Assembly (NCBI GenBank): GCA_003483125.1
Contig: DMWU01000239.1
Span: 1 to 8,472 of the forward strand
Length of the DNA: 8,472 nt
Origin: Erythrobacter sp.
GTDB taxonomy: Bacteria; Pseudomonadota; Alphaproteobacteria; Sphingomonadales; Sphingomonadaceae
Direction: 5' to 3'
How positions within the stretch are numbered: the first letter of the stretch is position 1; each line of letters opens with the position of its first letter. The position numbers and the translations under genes are program-made. Positions 1-4,704 of this stretch are shown here, piece by piece. The notes beneath the pieces are model-generated. The model had not been told where the DNA came from and ran no database searches. It was given only the letters and a program-made list of their open reading frames with translations.

Positions 1-83
1 TGGCAGAGCGGTTGAATGCACCGGTCTTGAAAACCGGCAAGGGTGCAAGCCCTTCGTGGGTTCGAATCCCACCCTGTCCGCCA
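1..83 (+). tRNA. tRNA-Ser (anticodon UGA), 5' end cut by the window
   Basis: This is a class II tRNA. The anticodon stem is CCGGT (21-25) paired with ACCGG (33-37). It encloses the loop CTTGAAA, which puts the anticodon TGA at 28-30 and so reads UCA-type serine codons. A long variable arm follows (AAGGG 39-43 with CCCTT 50-54), as expected for tRNA-Ser. The T arm is GTGGG (56-60), TTCGAAT, CCCAC (68-72). The 3' acceptor strand CCTGTCC lies at 73-79, the discriminator G at 80, and an encoded CCA at 81-83. The window opens at tRNA position 8, so the matching 5' acceptor strand (expected GGACAGG) lies just outside. The gene looks intact apart from that edge effect. Confidence 0.96.
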
Positions 84-206
84 CCACTCCATTAAAATCA
101 ATGATTTAAGGGTCGCTTTGAGACTTTGCCGAAACTTTTGGTCTAACCGAAGTTTTCCACAGACATTCCCGCGTCAGCCTTCTCACTCAAAGCCAGCACC
201 ACTTCC

Positions 207-276
207 GGCGCTAGGTTCCGCGGTCCTTTTAGGCGCAACCGTCGATATTCTTACGCAGGCGCTTACCCTAGCGCCT
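207..276. repeat. Competing inverted repeats in the tRNA-lipoprotein gap
   Basis: Two perfect pairings share one arm. AGGCGCT (257-263) can pair with AGCGCCT (270-276) as a 7-bp hairpin with a 6-base loop, followed by a pyrimidine stretch CTTTCTC. Alternatively GGCGCTAGG (207-215) can pair over 51 bases with CCTAGCGCC (267-275). A third AGGCGC copy lies at 231-236. The short hairpin could act as a weak terminator downstream of the tRNA, although its T-tract is poor. The rest of 84-336 contains no convincing gene. A reading frame across 43-327 overlaps the tRNA and looks non-coding. Confidence 0.4.
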
Positions 277-302
277 CTTTCTCGGCCCGTTTTACCCATG
301 GC

Positions 303-330
303 TTGCGTGAGGCGATTGCTGGGCTAGATT
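303..330 (+). promoter_or_regulatory. Probable promoter of the lipoprotein gene (leaderless type)
   Basis: A GCTAGATT box at 323-330 closely matches the GCTANAWC-like -10 element described for housekeeping promoters in Caulobacter and relatives. TTGCGT at 303-308 is a fair -35 element, with 14 bases between the two. Only six bases (GCCCCC) separate the -10 box from the ATG at 337, so transcription would begin at or next to the start codon. The absence of any Shine-Dalgarno sequence before the ATG fits a leaderless mRNA. This is inferred from motif and spacing only. Confidence 0.4.
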
Positions 331-336
331 GCCCCC

Positions 337-741
337 ATGCGCAAACTAGCACTCTTAGCCGGGCTGATCGTTGCAGCCTGTTCGCCTCCCGAACCCAATA
401 TACCTGCCGAACCCGATAGAATGGCGGCGGATTGGATGTTGGTGAGCGAGAATACGAGCGGCAATAAATTCTATATCGACCGGGCTTCAACTCGCACAAT
501 GCCCAATGGCAACAAGCGGGCATGGACGCGGGAGGTGTATGCAAAGCCAAACAGTTGGGGGATTACATCGATTAGGAGCTTAGATGAGTATGACTGCCGT
601 GAGGGTCGGATTCGCTTTCTTCAACAGACGGCCTTTAAGGGCAATGAAACCATCGCGATGGAGAACGATCCTGAATGGTTATATACGCCGCCGGAATCCC
701 CCGTCGAAGCTAAGCTCTACTACGTCTGCTCTGGGCGCTAA
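337..741 (+). CDS. Small lipoprotein, possibly surface-adhesin E-like
   Basis: This 134-residue protein begins with a typical lipoprotein signal peptide: basic residues (RK), a short hydrophobic core, and a lipobox V12-A13-A14-C15. Cys15 is therefore the probable lipidated residue, followed by a Pro-rich tether. The mature part has the pattern W33 ... YID (46-48) ... W63 ... DC87 ... W114 ... YYVC131. Cys87 and Cys131 could form a disulfide in the periplasm. This spacing (Trp, a YID strand, then a central DC and a C-terminal Cys) resembles the small surface-adhesin E family of proteobacterial lipoproteins. That resemblance is from memory, and the function is unknown. There is no ribosome binding site before the ATG, and a -10 box lies six bases upstream. 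The gene stands alone between a tRNA and a convergent operon, and its codon use looks somewhat more AT-rich than its neighbours. Confidence 0.75.
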   Translation: MRKLALLAGLIVAACSPPEPNIPAEPDRMAADWMLVSENTSGNKFYIDRASTRTMPNGNKRAWTREVYAKPNSWGITSIRSLDEYDCREGRIRFLQQTAFKGNETIAMENDPEWLYTPPESPVEAKLYYVCSGR

Positions 742-801
742 TCTCGCAAATTGAGAGAGGGGCACCTTTGCATTGCGGTACATCCACGTTAGGCTGGCGT
801 C

Positions 802-852
802 ATGCGCAATAGACTAGTGAAGCAGGAAATCCCCCATAGGCATGGGGTTTAG
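802..852 (+). other. Short promoter/ATG module with a 16-codon frame, possibly a gene remnant
   Basis: GTTAGGCT (788-795) lies six bases before an ATG at 802. The following bases ATGCGCAATAGACTAG echo the lipoprotein start (ATGCGCAAACTAG after GCTAGATT plus six bases). The frame runs only 16 codons to a TAG at 850-852 and passes through the hairpin at 832-847. It could be the remnant of a duplicated gene start, a tiny leaderless transcript, or chance. I see no sign that it codes for a real protein. Confidence 0.15.
827..850. terminator. Hairpin between convergent lipoprotein and lpdA genes
   Basis: CCCCAT (832-837) pairs perfectly with ATGGGG (842-847) around a 4-base loop. AAA (827-829) can pair with TTT (848-850) across a small bulge. 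It lies 90 bases after the lipoprotein stop and about 45 bases after the lpdA stop, so it could end transcription from both sides. The T-tracts are short in both directions (TTTAG on +, GATTTCC on -), so it would be a weak intrinsic terminator. Confidence 0.35.
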
Positions 853-891
853 CCTAGATCAGCCTCTGGTCAATCGCCGAGCACTAAGCGA

Positions 892-2301
892 TCAAATATG
901 GAGTGCGCGCCCATAGGCGCCCAACACGCTTTCATGCATCATTTCTGAAAGCGTCGGATGCGGGAACACCGTCTGCATCAGTTCGGCTTCGGTAGTCTCA
1001 AGCTGCTTACCGACAGTATATCCCTGGATCAGCTCCGTGACCTCCGCGCCGATCATATGCGCCCCCAGCAATTCGCCGGTCTTGGCATCGAACACTGTCT
1101 TGATGAAGCCTTCTGCCTCACCCAGCGCAATCGCCTTGCCATTGCCGATGAAGGGGAAGTTGCCGACCTTGACCGAATAGCCGACTTCCTTTGCCTTGGC
1201 CTCGGTCATACCGACACTTGCAACTTGCGGATGGCAATATGTACAGCCCGGGATGTTATTGCGGTCGAGAGCATGCGGATGAACATCCTTATTGCTGAGT
1301 TCCTGCGCAATAGCCTCAGCAGCGGTTACTCCCTCGTGGCTTGCCTTATGCGCAAGCCAGGGGCCGGGTGTGCAATCGCCGATCGCCCACAGTCCCTTTG
1401 ACTTCGTACGGCCATAAGGATCAATTTGGATAAAGCCGCGATCCATTTCCGCCAGCTTCTCCAGCCCGATATTTTCAGTGTTCGGCTCGATGCCAATGGC
1501 AACGATACAGTGTGTAAATTCGCTTTCGCTGACCTTGCCTACCTTGTCCTTGATCTTTGCCGTGACGCCCTTGGCGGTGGCCTTCAGATCCTCGACACCG
1601 GCGCCGGTCATGATTGTCATGCCCTGTTTCTTGAGCGATTTTTCAAGGAAGGTAGAGACTTCGGCATCTTCAACCGGCACAATACGATCGAGCATCTCGA
1701 CCACTGTAACATCGGCCCCCATATCATTGTAAAAACTAGCGAATTCAATGCCGATAGCACCGCTGCCGATGACCAGCAGCTTCTTCGGCATCTCAGGCGG
1801 AGTCATCGCCGCGCGATAGGTCCAAATCCGTTTCCCGTCAGCAGGTGCAAAGGGGAGGTCGCGGGCGCGCGCGCCGGTTGCGACGATGATATGCTTGGCA
1901 GTGAGCTTTTCCTCTCCCTTGTCGCCCTTCACCGTCATTGTAGTTGGGCCCGTTAGGGTGCCATCACCCATGTGCACGGTGATCTTGTTCTTCTTCATCA
2001 GGTGCGTGACACCCTGGTTCAGCTGCTTTGCCACGCCACGGCTACGCTTCACCACCGCCTCTAGGTCGGCCTCAATCGCCTGCGCCTTCAAACCGTAATC
2101 ACCAGCATGCTGCATGTAATGGAATATCTCTGCAGATCGCAGCAGCGCTTTTGTCGGGATGCAGCCCCAATTGAGGCAGATACCGCCCAAATTCTCACGT
2201 TCTACAATCGCGGTCTTCAGGCCCAATTGAGCGCAACGAATTGCAGCGACATAACCACCCGGGCCGCTGCCAAGTACGATAACGTCGTATGAATTAGCCA
2301 T
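892..2301 (-). CDS. lpdA: Dihydrolipoyl dehydrogenase (E3)
   Basis: This FAD/NAD flavoprotein reoxidises the dihydrolipoyl groups of E2 in 2-oxoacid dehydrogenase complexes and passes electrons to NAD+. The N-terminal FAD motif GSGPGGYVAA is followed by the redox disulfide GGICLNWGC, the NAD-binding motif GSGAIGIEFASF and the second FAD motif AIGDCTPGPWLAHKA. The C-terminal dimer-interface motif HPTLSE supplies the catalytic His and Glu. It is full length for the family. Two in-frame ATGs exist, at 2307 and 2301. AAGGA (2310-2314 on the - strand) is 8 bases from the 2301 ATG but only 2 from the 2307 ATG, so I chose 2301 (469 residues, beginning MANSYDV). The 2307 start would give 471. It is the last gene of the pdhC-thioesterase-lpdA run, 30 bases after the thioesterase stop. 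It probably serves the pyruvate complex and may be shared with other 2-oxoacid complexes. Confidence 0.96.
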   Translation of the reverse strand: MANSYDVIVLGSGPGGYVAAIRCAQLGLKTAIVERENLGGICLNWGCIPTKALLRSAEIFHYMQHAGDYGLKAQAIEADLEAVVKRSRGVAKQLNQGVTHLMKKNKITVHMGDGTLTGPTTMTVKGDKGEEKLTAKHIIVATGARARDLPFAPADGKRIWTYRAAMTPPEMPKKLLVIGSGAIGIEFASFYNDMGADVTVVEMLDRIVPVEDAEVSTFLEKSLKKQGMTIMTGAGVEDLKATAKGVTAKIKDKVGKVSESEFTHCIVAIGIEPNTENIGLEKLAEMDRGFIQIDPYGRTKSKGLWAIGDCTPGPWLAHKASHEGVTAAEAIAQELSNKDVHPHALDRNNIPGCTYCHPQVASVGMTEAKAKEVGYSVKVGNFPFIGNGKAIALGEAEGFIKTVFDAKTGELLGAHMIGAEVTELIQGYTVGKQLETTEAELMQTVFPHPTLSEMMHESVLGAYGRALHI

Positions 2302-2331
2302 TGTCATCTTCCTTGAGGAGGGGATTTGATA

Positions 2332-2706
2332 TCAAGCGGGTATTCGAACCGGGCGTGGCCGACCTTCATCATCGGCAAGCACGAATACAAAGGTGCCTTT
2401 GCAAACTATCTTTGTCTCTTCACCGTTGCGCTCGCGAGATACTCCCTCGGCAGCAATAGTTATCGAGGTGTTCCCTTCGCGCACAATTTCGCAATAAATG
2501 CTCAATTCGTCGCCCAGAGCCATCGCCGCAGGGAAACTCATATCGTTCGCTGCGACCACGTTGGCGCGGCCTTGGCCTACCCTGCTGGCCATCGAACCAG
2601 CGCCAAGCGCCATCTGGCTCATCAGCCATCCGCCAAAAATTCCATCGTAGGGATTAAGGTCGGTCGGCATGGCCGTAGCTCTTATTGTGAGCTCACCTTT
2701 TGGCAT
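2332..2706 (-). CDS. Hotdog-fold acyl-CoA thioesterase, YciA-like
   Basis: This 124-residue protein matches the short hotdog thioesterases that hydrolyse acyl-CoA to free acid and CoA. Visible landmarks are MPTD at 13-16, IFGGWLMSQM at 23-32 at the start of the hotdog helix, and the GDELSIY strand at 65-71. The usual family motif around the catalytic Asp reads N-x-x-G-D-I-F-G-G-W as I recall it, but here it reads N-P-Y-D-G-I-F-G-G-W. The Asp is therefore shifted by one position, and the acidic residue often seen after MSQM is Ala33. It starts 4 bases after the pdhC stop and ends 30 bases before lpdA, so it is almost certainly co-transcribed with them. The upstream GGTGG, 9-10 bases from the ATG, is a weak ribosome site. 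Its natural substrate cannot be read from the sequence. Release of CoA from acetyl- or branched acyl-CoA is one guess from context. Confidence 0.85.
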   Translation of the reverse strand: MPKGELTIRATAMPTDLNPYDGIFGGWLMSQMALGAGSMASRVGQGRANVVAANDMSFPAAMALGDELSIYCEIVREGNTSITIAAEGVSRERNGEETKIVCKGTFVFVLADDEGRPRPVRIPA

Positions 2707-2710
2707 CTTA

Positions 2711-4114
2711 CTAAACCACCAGCCCCATCGGGTTTTCGCAGAGTTGCTGGAATGCCTGCATCAGCTGTGCGCCGTCCGCTCCGTCAATTGCTCGGTGATC
2801 GAAGCTACCTGTTACGCTCATCACTGTTGCAACCTGAAGCGCGCCATCGACGACATGCGGGCGCTGCTCACCAGCCCCAACAGCCAGGATCATTGCCTGC
2901 GGCGGGTTAATCACGGCATCAAACTGCTTGATGCCGAACATACCCAGGTTTGAAAGCGAGGCCGTACCGCCCTGATATTCATGCGGTTGCAGTTTGCCGT
3001 CGCGGGCCTTGCCAGCAAGCTCTTTCATCTCGGTCGAAATCTGGGAAAGACCCTTGCGTCCAGCGTCGCGAATGATCGGTGTAATCAGACCAGAAGGTGC
3101 GGCGACTGCTACAGAAATGTCTTCGCGCGTATAACGGAACAGTTCATCACCCTGGAAGCTGACATTGCAGGCCGGGATACGTTGCAGCGCTCGAGCAAGA
3201 GCCTTGATCAACAGATCGTTGACCGAGAGCTTGACCCCGTCAGCCTCCAGCGAGGCATTCAATTGCTTACGCAAGTCGAGCAGCGGATCGAGCCTGACAT
3301 CCACGGTGAGGTAAATGTGCGGGATGGTCTGCTTAGCCTCTGTCAGGCGGCGAGCAATAACCTTACGCACATTGTTGAGCTTCTCGGCCTCATATGGCGC
3401 GTCGAGTTCGCCGCCAAGCTGCGCAGGTGCAGGAGGTGCGGCAGGTGCAGTTGCTGCGGGAGCTTCCGCCGCAGGCGCAGCACCTGGCTGCGCGTCGACA
3501 ACATCAGCCTTCACGATCCGCCCATTGGGGCCGCTTCCCTTGATAGTCGAAAGATCGAGGCCCTTCTGGTCCGCAATCCGCTTTGCCAGCGGCGAGGCGA
3601 TGATTCGGTCACCCGATGCGGCAGGCGCAGCGGGAGTGGGTACCGGAGCAGTGGGCGCAGGGGCTGGAGCAGCAGCTTCTCCGCCAGCGGCATTCTCAAC
3701 ATCACCTTTGGTAATTTTGCCGCCCGGCCCTGTACCTGTAATTGAGGCAAGATCGACGCCCTTATCTTCTGCCAGCTTGCGCGCAGTTGGAGTTGCGGCC
3801 GGCCCATCACTGGCGGGCGGCGCAGAAGCAGGAGCCGGCGCGGGTGTCGCGGCAGCATCACCTACATCCTCGCCATCCTCAGCAAGCATGGCGATGACCG
3901 TTCCGACTGTTACCCCTTCTGTACCTTCCTCGACCAAGATCGAGGCCACGGTGCCTTCGTCCACAGCCTCGAATTCCATAGTTGCCTTGTCCGTTTCGAT
4001 CTCGGCCATGATGTCGCCGGATCCGACATAGTCCCCTACCTTCACCAACCAGCGGGCCACTGTGCCCTCTTCCATGGTTGGCGACAAAGCCGGCATCTTG
4101 ATCTCGATAGGCAT
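2711..4114 (-). CDS. pdhC: Pyruvate dehydrogenase E2, dihydrolipoyl acetyltransferase
   Basis: This 467-residue core subunit transfers the acetyl group from its lipoyl arm to CoA. A single N-terminal lipoyl domain (about 1-80) carries the ETDKATM motif, with Lys43 as the lipoylation site. Two tandem peripheral-subunit-binding domains follow, at about 107-142 and 173-208, each set in flexible Ala/Pro linkers. The catalytic acyltransferase domain spans about 245-467 and ends with the DHRAIDG motif, with His440 and Asp444 as catalytic residues. The catalytic domain motifs ([26 protein letters not shown]) are of the pyruvate type rather than the 2-oxoglutarate type. Most alphaproteobacterial E2 proteins I recall have one binding domain, so the duplication is notable. 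E1 genes are not adjacent: the gene is first in its operon, with a divergent UspA gene upstream. The ATG at 4114 begins the canonical [19 protein letters not shown] sequence about 13 bases upstream is a distant ribosome site. Confidence 0.96.
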   Translation of the reverse strand: MPIEIKMPALSPTMEEGTVARWLVKVGDYVGSGDIMAEIETDKATMEFEAVDEGTVASILVEEGTEGVTVGTVIAMLAEDGEDVGDAAATPAPAPASAPPASDGPAATPTARKLAEDKGVDLASITGTGPGGKITKGDVENAAGGEAAAPAPAPTAPVPTPAAPAASGDRIIASPLAKRIADQKGLDLSTIKGSGPNGRIVKADVVDAQPGAAPAAEAPAATAPAAPPAPAQLGGELDAPYEAEKLNNVRKVIARRLTEAKQTIPHIYLTVDVRLDPLLDLRKQLNASLEADGVKLSVNDLLIKALARALQRIPACNVSFQGDELFRYTREDISVAVAAPSGLITPIIRDAGRKGLSQISTEMKELAGKARDGKLQPHEYQGGTASLSNLGMFGIKQFDAVINPPQAMILAVGAGEQRPHVVDGALQVATVMSVTGSFDHRAIDGADGAQLMQAFQQLCENPMGLVV

Positions 4115-4157
4115 GACTGAGTCGAATCCTCTTGCTTTACGCTACGGAATTTCTCTG

Positions 4158-4167
4158 GCGAATTCGC
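4158..4167. promoter_or_regulatory. Perfect 10-bp palindrome in the pdhC/usp divergent region
   Basis: GCGAATTCGC is self-complementary and sits 44 bases before the pdhC ATG and 82 bases before the usp ATG. Flanking CT (4155-4156) and AG (4168-4169) extend the symmetry if one G is bulged. Its place between two divergent starts makes it a candidate operator. However, a 10-bp palindrome can arise by chance and no known regulator motif is recognised. I could not assign convincing -35/-10 boxes for either gene in 4115-4249. Confidence 0.25.
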
Positions 4168-4249
4168 AGGATAAGGGCAAGGCTGAAGCTGGGTTCTTGC
4201 TAAGAATTCGATTTCAGCGGATATGGCGTCTGAGGAGGAACTTAACCAA

Positions 4250-4696
4250 ATGCGCGTATTCCTTGTGATTATGGACGAAACCGAAGAAGCGCGGGCCTCA
4301 TTGCGCTTCGCGACCCGGCGCGCCGCTGCCGTCGATGGTATGGTCCACATACTCGCTCTGGTTCCACAGCAGAATGTCAGCGCGTTTGGTGCGGTTCAGG
4401 CCACAATCGAGCAGGAAGCCCGAGATCGCGCCGAAATGCTGGCACATGGTGCAGCAGGCAACATATTCAGCGAATGTGGAATTATGCCCGCTATATCTGT
4501 GCGCGTAGGAAGCGCTAACAAGGTAATCCACGAATTTCTTGAAGAACATCAAGAGGTAGCGGCACTTGTCCTTGGCGCAGCAGGCAACAACAATCCCGGG
4601 CCATTGGTGTCCCATTTTTCTGCCAATGCGGGTTCGCTAACCTGCCCGCTCTACATCGTTCCCAAGGATTATGAAGAAACCGACGTCGATCGCTGA
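4250..4696 (+). CDS. Universal stress protein (UspA family)
   Basis: From the chosen start this is a 148-residue single-domain Usp protein beginning MRVFLVIMDETEEARASLRFA. The first strand carries the conserved Asp and is followed by the AxxFA-type helix. The C-terminal half shows the family's LVLGAAG turn (G109, G112) and the final strand CPLYIVP. The nucleotide-binding signature G-2x-G-9x-G-S/T is incomplete: after G112 the run is NNNPGPLVSH, with no GS, so ATP binding is doubtful. AGGAGG at 4233-4238 lies 11 bases before this ATG, while an upstream in-frame ATG at 4223 has no good ribosome site and would add nine residues (MASEEELNQ). The shorter form also matches the usual Usp N terminus. 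The gene is divergent from pdhC and converges on rnr with 8 bases between stops. Its role is probably in stress or growth-arrest survival, inferred from the family only. Confidence 0.88.
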   Translation: MRVFLVIMDETEEARASLRFATRRAAAVDGMVHILALVPQQNVSAFGAVQATIEQEARDRAEMLAHGAAGNIFSECGIMPAISVRVGSANKVIHEFLEEHQEVAALVLGAAGNNNPGPLVSHFSANAGSLTCPLYIVPKDYEETDVDR

Positions 4697-4704
4697 TCGC
4701 ACGT

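Noticed and set aside
131..157. Imperfect hairpin (GAAA...GGT CTA ACC...TTTTC) after the tRNA
   Set aside because: It has a mismatch, two G-U pairs, a three-base loop and no T-tract after it. It is too weak to call a terminator.
43..327. Open frame of 94 codons overlapping the tRNA
   Set aside because: It starts inside tRNA-Ser, has no ribosome site and no recognisable protein pattern, and crosses the inverted repeats and promoter.
84..336. Possible integration site or mobile-element remnant beside the tRNA
   Set aside because: There is no integrase, no repeated copy of the tRNA 3' end in the window and no transposase fragment.
2326..2910. 194-codon + strand frame spanning the thioesterase and the end of pdhC
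   Set aside because: It is antisense to two genes with clear family motifs, and the frame itself shows no motif.
3315..4031. Long Ala/Gly/Ser-rich frame on the + strand (238 codons)
   Set aside because: It is the opposite-strand image of the Ala/Pro linkers of pdhC. High GC in the linkers removes stop codons, and the composition has no domain pattern.
4223..4249. Longer N terminus (MASEEELNQ) for the universal stress protein
   Set aside because: The only good ribosome site (AGGAGG at 4233-4238) lies inside this segment and fits the 4250 ATG. It remains possible but less likely.
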